Shown in pieces: positions 28,867 to 37,004 of a stretch of 64,000 nt of DNA. The notes beneath the pieces are model-generated. The model worked only from the letters and a program-made list of their open reading frames with translations. It did no database searches and was not told where the DNA came from. This DNA is from Jatrophihabitans sp. (GTDB lineage Bacteria; Actinomycetota; Actinomycetes; Mycobacteriales; Jatrophihabitantaceae). The DNA lies in assembly GCA_036389035.1 (NCBI GenBank), contig DASVQQ010000002.1, forward strand, positions 62,001 through 126,000, in the 5' to 3' direction. Made by a program: the position numbers and the translations under genes. Positions within the stretch are counted from its first letter, which is position 1. Each line of letters begins with the position of its first letter.

Positions 28867-30991
28867 ACTGGTCCTGCGCCGGCTGCGGCTGCGAGCGGCC
28901 CCCGGGAACCTGCTGCGAGCACTGGCAGCCGCCGGTGACCTGGACACCAGGGTGCTGGTCTGCCTGGCCGGCCGCTGGGCCGGGCAGGCTCCCCTGATCT
29001 GCTGGAACCCGACCCGGGTGGTCACCGATCCTCGGCTGATCGGCGGTGCCGCTGAGCCGTCCGGTGAGAAGCTGTCCACTGGCGAGTCGTCCGCGGGCGA
29101 GTTGGGCGAGCTGTCCGCGGGCGAGCTGGGCGCCGTCGGGGGCGGCTGGTTCGGCTGGTGGAGCTACTCCGGCCCGTCCTGGTTCGGACTCTTCGAGCAG
29201 GTGCTGCGCCGCGACGCCGGCGGTGACTGGTGGCTCGAGTCGATCGCGGGCGGCTCCGCCGAACGGCTGGCCGAGCAGGCCGCCGTGATCGAGCGGATCG
29301 GCGACACCGCGCCGCCGCCGGTCCGGCTACCACCGGCGATCAGCTGCCTCACCGGCACCTCGCGGCAGCGCCACCTCGCCGCGGTGGAGCAGGCCATCGC
29401 CGCGATCCGGGCCGGTCAGCTGTACCAGGTCAACGTGTGCGCCCGGTTCCAGGCGCGACTGACCGGCTCGCCGGTCGAGCTGTTCGCGGCCGGGCTGGAC
29501 CGGCTGGCCCCGGGCTACGCCGCCTTCGTGCGGACGCCGGACCGGACCGTGGTGAGCTTCTCGCCGGAGCTGTTCCTGCGCCGGGAGGGCGACCTGGTGC
29601 GCACCGCGCCCATCAAGGGCACCCGGCGCAGGCTGGGCTCGGCCGCCGATCAGGCGGTCACCGATCACGCGGTCACCGATCACGCGGTCACCGATCAGCA
29701 GACGGTCGATCAAGCGGTCACCGATCACGCGCTGGCCGATCAGCTGATGGCCCGTGACCTGGCCCAGTCGGCCAAGGACCGCGCCGAGAACGTGATGATC
29801 GTGGACCTGATGCGCAACGACCTGTCCCGGGTCTGCCTGCCCGGCAGCGTCGACACCCCCACGCTGCTCAGCGTCCGGCCCGCTCCCGGCGTCTGGCACC
29901 TGGTCTCGGAAGTGACCGGCCGGCTGAGCCCCGGTGCCACCGACTCCGACCTGTTGACGGCCTGCTTTCCGCCCGGCTCGGTCACCGGGGCGCCGAAGAT
30001 CCGCGCGCAGCAGCTCATCGAGGAGCTCGAAGGCGTCGACCGCGGCGTGTTCACCGGCGCGGTCGGCTATCTGAGCCCGCTGCCGGCCCGATCCGCCGGC
30101 CTGCCGGGCCGGGCGGAGTTCAACGTCGCGATCCGGACGTTCGAGATCTCCGGCGACCGGGTGGAACTCGGCGTCGGTGGCGGGATCACCGCCGATTCGG
30201 TGCCGATGCAGGAATGGCAGGAATGCCTGGTGAAGGCGGCGCCGCTGCTGGCCCTCGGTGGCGCGGCGGTGACCGAGGACCGGCCGCTGCCGGCGCCATC
30301 GGTGGTGCGGGCCGAGCACGGCGTCATCGAGACCATGCTCGCGGTGGACGGCCGGATCGTGGCGCTGGCCGATCACCTGTCCCGGCTGCAGGCATCCTGC
30401 CTGGAGCTGTACCGGCTCGGGCTGCCTGCTGAGCTGCCCCGTCACCTGCACCAGGCGGTGGCCGGGCGCACCGGCCGGCAGCAGGTGCGGTTGCGTTTCG
30501 GCCCCGGCCTGCGCGCTGCCGAGATCGAGGTGGCTGCCGCGCCGCGGGGCTTCCATCCGGTGTCGCTGCGGCGCCAGGCCGGGCGCACCGGCAGCTGGCG
30601 GCACAAGTGGGCCGACCGCGACTGGCTCAGCGGGCTGGAGCGCGCGGGCAGCTGGCCGCTGTTCACCGAGCCCGGCCCGGACGGCGCCGAGCTGGTGCTG
30701 GAGACCAGCCGCGGCAACGTCGCCGTGATCTGCCAGGACGGCGTGCTGCGAACCCCGGTGCTAGGAGAGAACGTCCTGCCCGGAATCACCCGTCGGCGGC
30801 TGCTGGACGCCGCCCTGGACCGCGGCTGGCCGGTCGCGCTGGAGCCGGTTCCGCTAGTCGCGGTCCGCCGCGCCCGGCTGGTGCTCAGCCTGTCCAGCAT
30901 CCGGGGGGTCGCCGCCGTCGAATTCCTGGACGGCGCCCGCCTCGACGTCGACGAGGCCCTGCTCGCCGAGCTCGGCGGCTGGCTCGGCTGA
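28847..30991 (+). CDS. pabBC: Fused aminodeoxychorismate synthase component I and aminodeoxychorismate lyase (PabB-PabC)
   Basis: This 714-residue fusion serves p-aminobenzoate and folate synthesis. Residues 1 to about 480 are a chorismate-binding domain: SFSPELFLRREG, the catalytic PIKGT (255-259), AENVMIVDLMRNDLSRV and GSVTGAPKIRAQQLIEELE. PIKGT rather than PIAGT supports PabB over TrpE. Residues about 485-714 are a class IV aminotransferase with the PLP lysine K587 in HKWADRD and ETSRGNVAV. An expanded AVTDH repeat interrupts the PabB domain. No glutaminase PabA is in the window. Start GTG 28847 is the least certain point. The last 138 bp overlap the convergent DUF3027 gene. Confidence 0.9.
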   Translation: MKAGLAELVLRRLRLRAAPGNLLRALAAAGDLDTRVLVCLAGRWAGQAPLICWNPTRVVTDPRLIGGAAEPSGEKLSTGESSAGELGELSAGELGAVGGGWFGWWSYSGPSWFGLFEQVLRRDAGGDWWLESIAGGSAERLAEQAAVIERIGDTAPPPVRLPPAISCLTGTSRQRHLAAVEQAIAAIRAGQLYQVNVCARFQARLTGSPVELFAAGLDRLAPGYAAFVRTPDRTVVSFSPELFLRREGDLVRTAPIKGTRRRLGSAADQAVTDHAVTDHAVTDQQTVDQAVTDHALADQLMARDLAQSAKDRAENVMIVDLMRNDLSRVCLPGSVDTPTLLSVRPAPGVWHLVSEVTGRLSPGATDSDLLTACFPPGSVTGAPKIRAQQLIEELEGVDRGVFTGAVGYLSPLPARSAGLPGRAEFNVAIRTFEISGDRVELGVGGGITADSVPMQEWQECLVKAAPLLALGGAAVTEDRPLPAPSVVRAEHGVIETMLAVDGRIVALADHLSRLQASCLELYRLGLPAELPRHLHQAVAGRTGRQQVRLRFGPGLRAAEIEVAAAPRGFHPVSLRRQAGRTGSWRHKWADRDWLSGLERAGSWPLFTEPGPDGAELVLETSRGNVAVICQDGVLRTPVLGENVLPGITRRRLLDAALDRGWPVALEPVPLVAVRRARLVLSLSSIRGVAAVEFLDGARLDVDEALLAELGGWLG
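29646..29743 (+). repeat. pabBC: In-frame 15-bp repeat inside pabBC
   Basis: The unit GCGGTCACCGATCAC and variants occur about five to six times, encoding AVTDH, AVTDQ, QTVDQ and ALADQ at residues about 267-299. The array lies between the catalytic PIKGT motif and the AENVMIVD motif, where ordinary PabB proteins have a short loop. Confidence 0.9.
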
Positions 30992-31783
30992 CGGGCCGCC
31001 TTCGACGCCGTCGAGGTCCTGAGAACCGTCAGAGTCCCGGGGCAGCAGGTCGATCAGATCGTCCTCGAAGACCTCGCCCAGCTCGTCGGCTGCCGGCTCG
31101 AGCACCACCTCTGAGTGCGCCCCGCAGCCGTACTCGACCGACACCACCTGCCCGTCGGCCTCGACCACCTCGTTGCCGCACACCCCAAAGGCGGCTTGCA
31201 GCGAACCTGCCAGCGGCAGGAAGAACCCGCAGGTGCCACAGTTGCCCGGCGCCTGCTTGGCCATCGGGTTGTCCGGGCCGTGCGAGCCGGCGAACCAGCG
31301 CTCGGCAGCCTCCAGCCGTCCCAGCCGGGACAGCACCCGGACCCGGCCCAGGCCCAGCTCGAAGGACACCTGCTCGACCTGGGGATCGTCGGAGAGCAGG
31401 TAGGCCGGCGCCAGCCGGGGGTCATCAGGAGCGGTCGGCAGCAGGTCACCGGGGCTGAGGTCACCGGCTTGCACCCGCTGGCTCCACGGCACCCACTCCG
31501 GCGCGCGCAGCGAGTTCTCACCCGGCAGCAGCACCACCTCGGCGACCGTCGGCTCGCAGTCGGGCGCCCGCACCACGGTGACGGCCCAGAACCAGCCGAC
31601 ATAGCCGGGCAGCGAGGCGGCGAAGGCGTGGGTGGCGGCCAGCTCACCTTCGGGGTGCACGCCGAGGTGCTCGCCGACGTCGGAGCCGGCCATCTCGACG
31701 GCGGCAGCCCGCGCCAGCTCCACCGCCGCGGCGGTGGCGGGGTCAACGGTCTGAGGTTGACTCGACGGGCTCGGAGCGGTCAC
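30854..31783 (-). CDS. DUF3027 domain protein
   Basis: This 309-residue actinobacterial protein is of unknown function. The conserved core runs from ATAAAVELARAAAVEMAG to about residue 235 and includes HAFAASLPGYVGWFWAVTVVR, SRLGRLEAAERWFAGSHGP and two CxxC/CxxxxC clusters (GNCGTCGFF, GVCGNE, YGCGAH) that look metal-binding. The C-terminal 46 residues are acidic and antisense to the end of pabBC. GTG 31783 was chosen. The neighbouring MFS, mqnB, mqnD and cold-shock genes match the gene order I recall for Streptomyces. Confidence 0.85.
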   Translation of the reverse strand: MTAPSPSSQPQTVDPATAAAVELARAAAVEMAGSDVGEHLGVHPEGELAATHAFAASLPGYVGWFWAVTVVRAPDCEPTVAEVVLLPGENSLRAPEWVPWSQRVQAGDLSPGDLLPTAPDDPRLAPAYLLSDDPQVEQVSFELGLGRVRVLSRLGRLEAAERWFAGSHGPDNPMAKQAPGNCGTCGFFLPLAGSLQAAFGVCGNEVVEADGQVVSVEYGCGAHSEVVLEPAADELGEVFEDDLIDLLPRDSDGSQDLDGVEGGPSAEPAAELGEQGLVDVEAGAVQEFDGGDPPDAGQAEHQPGAADRD

Positions 31784-31831
31784 CCACCTATTGTCGCACC
31801 ACGACGGGCAGCTGAGCACATTGCCGGGGCA

Positions 31832-31860
31832 TCGACCGGTGCGGTGGGGCAGGATATAAC
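31832..31860 (+). promoter_or_regulatory. Probable promoter for the MFS-mqnBD operon, leaderless
   Basis: TCGACC (31832-31837) and TATAAC (31855-31860) are separated by 17 bp. The expected transcription start, 7-8 bp after the -10, falls on the second of two in-frame GTG codons (31868), and no ribosome site exists. This predicts a leaderless mRNA. Confidence 0.55.
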
Positions 31861-31861
31861 C

Positions 31862-33538
31862 GTGACGGTGGGAGACGGTTCGTCCTGGGCCGGGCAGGCG
31901 GGTGGGGACGGCTATTCCGCCCCCACCTACTCCGATGCCGCCGCTCGCTCAGGGGCTCCTCACGAGCCCGCCCCGCACCCCGATTCCCGCGGCGGCCCCG
32001 ATCCCCGCGGGCGCGAGTCCGATGAGCCCGATCCCCGCGGCGCCTCCCGTGAGTCCGATGACTCCCATCCCCGCCGCCGGGTGAACAGCCCGCCCGCTGC
32101 CAGAAGGGGCCGGCGATCCGCGCCCCGGGTGTCGGTCCGGCCGGTGAACACCGGCAACGTCACGGTGACCCGGGCGGTGCTGGCCCGCAGCAGCTACCTG
32201 TCCCGGCTGGTCACCCACAAGGTGATCTCGGCCAGCCAGGCCGACGGCGCCCGCGAGTCCGGCCTGACCGCGCTCATCTGGAACCAGGTGATGTCCTACG
32301 GCTCCGACGCGATGGTCACCGTCGCGTTGGCCGGCACGGTGTTCTTCTCCGCGCCGTCCGAGGCCCAGCGCGGCAACGTGCTGCTCTACCTGCTGATGAC
32401 GATGGCCCCGTTCGCCCTGGTGGCGCCGGTGATCGGGCCGGCGCTGGACCGGGTGCAGCACGGGCGGCGCTGGGTGATGGCCGGCACCGCGTTCGGCCGG
32501 GCGGCCCTGGCGATCGTGATGGCGATGCACTTCACCGACCTGCTGCTGCTGTTTCCGGCCGCGCTGGGCTCGCTGGTGCTGTCCAAGGCCTACGCGGTGA
32601 TCAGGTCCTCGGCCGCGCCGCGGCTGGTGCCGAGCAACCTGACCCTGGTCGAGGCCAACGCCCGGCTGTCGATCTTCGGCCTGGCCGCCGCGCTGCTCGG
32701 CGGTGGGCTGGTGGGTGTGGTGATCAAGGTCACCGGCTCCTACTCGCTCGGCCTGTGGATCACCGCCACCGCCTTCACGCTGACCGGCATCTCGGCGTTG
32801 CGGCTGCCCAAGATCGTGGACGCGCTGCCCGCCTCGCTGCGGATGAAGGGCGACCTGCGCGCCGCCCGGGCCAACCGGCGCCGGCCGCACGGGCTGTTCG
32901 GCCGGCTGCTCGAGTGGAGCCGGCGCGGCTTCGCCCCGCCGGTGATCGTGGCGCTGCAGGGCGAGTCGACGCTGCGCTGGCTGGCCGGCTTCCTGACCAT
33001 GTTCCTGGTCTTCTACATCGAGTCGGTGTCACACGGCTGGCAGGCGGTGGCCAGCCTGGGAGCGCTGGGGGCGGCCAGCGGGTTCGGCACCTTCGTCGGC
33101 ACCGGCATCGGCACCCGGCTGCGGATGGCCCGTCCGGACCTGATCATCCTGGTGTGCACCTCCGCCGCGGCTATCGGCTGCCTGGCCACCGCGGTGCTGT
33201 TCAGCTTTCCGGTGGCGATCGCGGCGATGCTGGTCAGCGCGGTGTCCAACGCGCTGTCCAAGCTGTCGCTGGACGCGATCATCCAGCGGGACGTGGCCGA
33301 ATCGCTGCGGTCCTCGGCGTTCGGGCGTTCGGAGACCTTCCTGCAACTGTCCTGGGTGCTGGGAGCGACGATCGCGCTGCTGTTGCCGGCCGGCAACGGC
33401 CGGCTCGGTTTCGTGGTGGCGGCCTGCGTGCTGATGTTCGTGGCGATCACCATGGCGCTGCACGAGCGGGCGCTCAGAGGGCACCGGTCCACGCCAGCCG
33501 GAACCCCGCTGACCGCCGAAGGTAATCTCGGCGAGTGA
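31862..33538 (+). CDS. MFS-type membrane transporter with long disordered N-terminus
   Basis: This protein of about 558 residues has a disordered N-terminus (about 110 residues) rich in DPRG and SDD units, followed by about 11-12 helices from VMSYGSDAMVTVALAGTVFF onward. PVIGPALDRVQHGRRWVMAG is an MFS loop-2/3-like motif. Two GTG starts (31862, 31868) fit equally; promoter spacing favours 31868. It precedes mqnB-mqnD after 61 bp and may share their transcript. Family function is unknown. Confidence 0.85.
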   Translation: MTVGDGSSWAGQAGGDGYSAPTYSDAAARSGAPHEPAPHPDSRGGPDPRGRESDEPDPRGASRESDDSHPRRRVNSPPAARRGRRSAPRVSVRPVNTGNVTVTRAVLARSSYLSRLVTHKVISASQADGARESGLTALIWNQVMSYGSDAMVTVALAGTVFFSAPSEAQRGNVLLYLLMTMAPFALVAPVIGPALDRVQHGRRWVMAGTAFGRAALAIVMAMHFTDLLLLFPAALGSLVLSKAYAVIRSSAAPRLVPSNLTLVEANARLSIFGLAAALLGGGLVGVVIKVTGSYSLGLWITATAFTLTGISALRLPKIVDALPASLRMKGDLRAARANRRRPHGLFGRLLEWSRRGFAPPVIVALQGESTLRWLAGFLTMFLVFYIESVSHGWQAVASLGALGAASGFGTFVGTGIGTRLRMARPDLIILVCTSAAAIGCLATAVLFSFPVAIAAMLVSAVSNALSKLSLDAIIQRDVAESLRSSAFGRSETFLQLSWVLGATIALLLPAGNGRLGFVVAACVLMFVAITMALHERALRGHRSTPAGTPLTAEGNLGE

Positions 33539-33599
33539 GTGTGCCGCGCCCGACCAACCAGCTCACCACCTGGTTGCTCGGCGTCCAGCTGCGGCAGCG

Positions 33600-34340
33600 A
33601 TGAGCGCCTCGCTCAGGATCCTGGTGGTGACCGCGGTCGAGGCCGAGCGCGACGCCGTGCTGGCCGGGCTGGCCGGGCAACCGGCCGTCGGCGACGTGCA
33701 CGGCCTGCGGGTGCACCGCGCGCTGACCTCGGCCGGCCTGCTCGACGTCGTCAGCGGCGGTGTCGGCCCGGTGGCGGCGGCGGTCAGCACCGGCTGCCTG
33801 CTGCGCCAGCCCTATGACCTGGCGGTGTCGGCAGGCCTGGGCGGCGGCTTTCCGGCCGCCCCGGTCGGCGCGGTGGTGGTCGCCGACGCCGTGGTGCACG
33901 CCGACCTCGGCGCCGAGACCGCCGACGGCTTCGTCTCGATGGCCGACCTCGGCTGGGGTGCGGTCTGGCATCCGGTGCGGGCAGGCCTGGCCGCCGAGAT
34001 CAGCCGCCGGACCGGCGCGATCACCGGGACGGTGCTGAGCGTCTCGACGGTGACCGGCAGCCGGCGGCGCGCCGATCAGCTGCTGGCCCGCCATCCCGAC
34101 GCGGTCGCCGAGGCGATGGAAGGTGTCGGGGTGTGCCTGGCCGCCGACCGGGCCGGGGTGCCGTTCGTCGAGCTGCGCGCCATCAGCAACCCGGTCGGCC
34201 CGCGTGATCGCGAGTCCTGGCAGATCCCCGACGCGCTGGCCGCGTTGGGGGCCGCCTTCGGCCGGCTGCTCGCCGAGCCGCTGGACATCCGCGCCCTGGA
34301 CATCCGGGCCGACGGCTCGTCGCCGGGGGCCGGCCGGTGA
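33600..34340 (+). CDS. mqnB: Futalosine hydrolase
   Basis: This 246-residue nucleoside phosphorylase-fold enzyme releases the nucleobase (hypoxanthine) from futalosine in the alternative menaquinone pathway. Visible family elements are ILVVTAVEAERDAVLAGL, the VVSGGVGPVAAAVSTG loop, SAGLGGGFP, and EAMEGVGVCLAADRAGVPFVELRAISNPVGPRDR, where the Glu-Met-Glu and Arg-Asn regions bind the ribose. Its stop overlaps the mqnD start by 4 bp. This adjacency to mqnD distinguishes it from MTA/SAH nucleosidase. Confidence 0.92.
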   Translation: MSASLRILVVTAVEAERDAVLAGLAGQPAVGDVHGLRVHRALTSAGLLDVVSGGVGPVAAAVSTGCLLRQPYDLAVSAGLGGGFPAAPVGAVVVADAVVHADLGAETADGFVSMADLGWGAVWHPVRAGLAAEISRRTGAITGTVLSVSTVTGSRRRADQLLARHPDAVAEAMEGVGVCLAADRAGVPFVELRAISNPVGPRDRESWQIPDALAALGAAFGRLLAEPLDIRALDIRADGSSPGAGR

Positions 34341-35149
34341 CCGCGCTGAAGCTGGCGTTCTCGCCGTGCCCGAACGACACCTTCATCTTTCACGCCTGGA
34401 CGCACGGGCTGATTCCGGGCGCTCCGGCCACCGAGGTCACCTTCGCCGACGTGGACGTGACCAACACCGCCGCCGAGCAGGGCCGCTTCGACGTCGTCAA
34501 GGTCTCCTACGCCGCGCTGCCCTGGCTGCTGGCCGACTACCGGCTGCTGCCCTGCGGCGGCGCGCTGGGCCGGGGCTGCGGCCCGCTGGTGCTGGCCGCC
34601 GACGACCGGACCGACCTGGACGGGGCCCGGCTGGCGGTGCCGGGCGAGCGCACCACCGCCTACCTGCTGATGCGGCTGTGGGGCGCCGGGCAGTCCCCGG
34701 CCTCGATCGAGGTGGCGCCGTTCGCCGAGATCATGCCGGGGGTGCGCGACGGCCGCTTCGACGCCGGCCTGGTGATCCACGAGGCCCGCTTCACCTACCC
34801 GCGTTACGGGCTGCGGGCGCTGGCCGATCTGGGGCAGTGGTGGGAGCAGAGCACCGGGCACCCGATTCCACTCGGCGCCATCCTGGCCCGGCGCGAGCTC
34901 GACGCCGCCGCGCTGACCGACGTCCTGCGCCGCTCGGTGGACTACGCCTTCGCCCATCCCGACGCCTCGGCGGCGTTCGTGGCCGAGCACGCCGACGAGC
35001 TCGACCCCGACGTCCAGCGCCAGCACATCGAGCTCTACGTCAACTCCTTCAGCCGGGACCTGGGCGAGGAGGGTTACGCCGCGATCGAGCTGCTGCTGGG
35101 ACGGGCGCGCCAGGCCGGACTGGTGCCGGCCTTCGGTCCGCTGCGCTGA
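34337..35149 (+). CDS. mqnD: 1,4-dihydroxy-6-naphthoate synthase
   Basis: This 270-residue periplasmic-binding-protein-fold enzyme converts cyclic dehypoxanthinyl futalosine to 1,4-dihydroxy-6-naphthoate. The N-terminal FSPCPNDTFIFHAWTHGLI is the MqnD signature, and GRFDVVKVSYAALPWLL, GRGCGPLV and DAGLVIHEARFTYP follow. It starts inside the mqnB stop. mqnA, mqnC and mqnE are not in the window, as is common for scattered futalosine genes. The 177 bp after it hold only a weak CTGATCGG/CCGATCAG stem (35225-35263) before the convergent cold-shock gene. Confidence 0.94.
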   Translation: MTALKLAFSPCPNDTFIFHAWTHGLIPGAPATEVTFADVDVTNTAAEQGRFDVVKVSYAALPWLLADYRLLPCGGALGRGCGPLVLAADDRTDLDGARLAVPGERTTAYLLMRLWGAGQSPASIEVAPFAEIMPGVRDGRFDAGLVIHEARFTYPRYGLRALADLGQWWEQSTGHPIPLGAILARRELDAAALTDVLRRSVDYAFAHPDASAAFVAEHADELDPDVQRQHIELYVNSFSRDLGEEGYAAIELLLGRARQAGLVPAFGPLR

Positions 35150-35326
35150 ACCCTTCGGCGCTGCCCCACTCGCCGCCCGGACGCGACCTCGGCTCGCCGC
35201 CGTCGTTGGCCGCTGAGCAGGGTGCTGATCGGCGTGTCGCCCTGCTAGACGGCCACCGATCAGGGTGGCTCGCCGCCGGACCTACCGATCCGGAGGGGCT
35301 CGCCGCGAGCAACTCGCAGATCCGCC

Positions 35327-35710
35327 TCAGCTCTCCAGGTTGTCGGCCACCGCCCGCAGCAGGGTGGCGACCTTCTTGCCCTCGGCCCGGTCGGGATAGT
35401 GCCCGCGGCGCAGGCCGTTACCCACCTTGTCGAGCAGCTTGATCAGGTCCTCGACGATCGGCGTCATCTCTTCGGCCGGCCGGCGGGTGGCCTTGACCAC
35501 CGACGGCATCGGCTCGAGCAGCCGGACCTGCAGCGCCTGGTTGCCCTTGCGCCCCTGCACGATCCCGAATTCGACCCGTTGGCCGGGCTTGAGCTCGGGA
35601 ACCCCCGCCGGGAGGGCGTCCTTGTGCACGAACACGTCGGCGCCCTCGTCGTCGGCAAGAAAACCGAAGCCCTTTTCGGCGTCAAACCACTTCACCTTGC
35701 CGGACGGCAT
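35327..35710 (-). CDS. Cold-shock protein with C-terminal extension
   Basis: This 127-residue protein has residues 1-67 as a cold-shock domain (GKVKWFDAEKGFGFLADDEGADVFVHKDAL, with RNP1 and RNP2 intact). Residues 68-127 are an actinobacterial helical extension: PIVEDLIKLLDKVGNGLRRGHYPDRAEGKKVATLL. This corresponds to the longer CspB-type proteins that stand next to mqnD in Streptomyces. It is probably an RNA chaperone. A 9-bp inverted repeat lies 40 bp upstream of its start. Confidence 0.93.
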   Translation of the reverse strand: MPSGKVKWFDAEKGFGFLADDEGADVFVHKDALPAGVPELKPGQRVEFGIVQGRKGNQALQVRLLEPMPSVVKATRRPAEEMTPIVEDLIKLLDKVGNGLRRGHYPDRAEGKKVATLLRAVADNLES

Positions 35711-35749
35711 GACTCCAACACCCCATTACTTCTGTCAAAGATGAAACGC

Positions 35750-35773
35750 ACTGGCAGTACACACACTGCCAGT
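35750..35773 (-). promoter_or_regulatory. Perfect 9-bp inverted repeat upstream of the cold-shock gene
   Basis: ACTGGCAGT-ACACAC-ACTGCCAGT has perfect 9-bp arms with a 6-nt centre, 40 bp before the ATG. It could be an operator or a hairpin in the 5-prime leader. Nothing else in the 231 bp between this gene and the MOSC gene is assignable. Confidence 0.5.
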
Positions 35774-35941
35774 ACCAGATTGTCTCAGTGCAAACGATTG
35801 ACGCCCACACGTCGTGCGGGCGTCAAGGTCACAGGCTAGCGCGAGCCCGACGACGACCGCACCGGAGATAGCAGAACCCATGCCCGCAGCCGCTCGCCGA
35901 CCGGTCTCGGCGCGCCTCGGCTGAGGCGTGGCGCCAGCCGG

Positions 35942-36646
35942 CTAGCGGGACTCAGCGGCCGCTGAGCGCTCGGCCGCGGCGAGCCACTTACGGGCCGACC
36001 GGTGCACGTCCTCGGGCAGTTCGGGGGCGGCGAGCAGCCTCGGGGCCAGGCTGCGGTCACCGGTCAGCGCCCGCAGCGTCTGCACCAGGGTCAGCCCGTG
36101 CGCCGGCCGGTCCAGCACCGCGACCTCGTCACCGGCGGCCACCTCACCCTCGGTCAGCACCCGCAGGTACGCCCCGACCCGGCCGGACTGGGTGAACCGC
36201 CTGACCAGCCGGTCGACGTTCCAGTAGCTGGCGAAGGTGGAGCACGGGATCCGGGGCGCCGCCACCTGCAGGATCGCCCCGCCTACCCGCCAGCGCTCGC
36301 CGATCACCGCGTTGGTGACGTCCACGCCGCGCAACGTGAGGTTCTCACCCAGCGAGCCGGGGCCCAGCTCGAAGCTCAGCTCGCCGGCCAACTGCTGCTG
36401 CCACCACTCGGTGTCCTCGCTGGCGTAGGCGTACACCGCCTGGTCCAGGCCGCCGTGGTTGCGGGTGTCGCAGATGGTGTCGCCGGCCAGCCCGAGCCGG
36501 CGCACCATCACCGGCTGACTCACCGGGCGCTTGTCGATGCCGGTCCTGGCGGGCTTCTTGTTGGGCCGGGTCCCGGGACGCACCGGCGGCGTGTCGATCA
36601 CGTGCGCCAGGTTGACCGCGACGACCCGTGAGTTCACGGCTGCCAC
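35942..36646 (-). CDS. MOSC-domain protein (YiiM-like)
   Basis: This protein of about 234 residues resembles molybdenum cofactor sulfurase C-terminal proteins of the YiiM branch: VRRLGLAGDTICDTRNHGGLDQAVYAY, the ELGPGSLGENLTLRGVDV motif and the conserved cysteine in APRIPCSTFASYW. YiiM proteins reduce N-hydroxylated compounds. Several GTG starts exist; I chose 36646 because AGGG lies 8 bp upstream. The C-terminal 45 residues form a helical tail. Confidence 0.87.
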   Translation of the reverse strand: MAAVNSRVVAVNLAHVIDTPPVRPGTRPNKKPARTGIDKRPVSQPVMVRRLGLAGDTICDTRNHGGLDQAVYAYASEDTEWWQQQLAGELSFELGPGSLGENLTLRGVDVTNAVIGERWRVGGAILQVAAPRIPCSTFASYWNVDRLVRRFTQSGRVGAYLRVLTEGEVAAGDEVAVLDRPAHGLTLVQTLRALTGDRSLAPRLLAAPELPEDVHRSARKWLAAAERSAAAESR

Positions 36647-36776
36647 GGCGTACACCCTAGTCACGTGGCACACTGATCCTTTGGCCTATTTATCCGGGCA
36701 TCCCTTCGCGGGCGTCCGGTCCGGGTAGGGCGAGGTAGCCGAACAGGCAGCGCGAGCAACGCAGAGGGTGACGCAG

Positions 36777-36989
36777 ATGGCAGGCATTACGCCGCAGAAC
36801 CAGCCGTACAACCAGCCCCAGCACACCTGGGACGATGCCTACCCCGAACACCCGGTGAACGAGCTGCTCTCCGACAAGGCCGGGTCACAGAGCCCGTTCG
36901 GCGACGACCTGAGCTTTCCGCTGCCCGTGGAGGAGCTCTACTACCGGCACCCGGGTCCCGAGAACCGGCCCTACCTCGCTGGCCGCTGA
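36777..36989 (+). CDS. Small hypothetical protein (70 aa), possibly co-transcribed with the helicase partner gene
   Basis: A GAGGG ribosome site 8 bp before ATG 36777 supports translation. The product is hydrophilic and rich in Pro, Gln, Asn and Tyr (NQPYNQPQHTWDD, then FPLPVEELYYRHPGPEN). It has no membrane segment or cysteine, so it is probably disordered. It ends 15 bp before the downstream gene. I do not recognise a family. Confidence 0.55.
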   Translation: MAGITPQNQPYNQPQHTWDDAYPEHPVNELLSDKAGSQSPFGDDLSFPLPVEELYYRHPGPENRPYLAGR

Positions 36990-37004
36990 GCCCTCACCCG
37001 CTGA

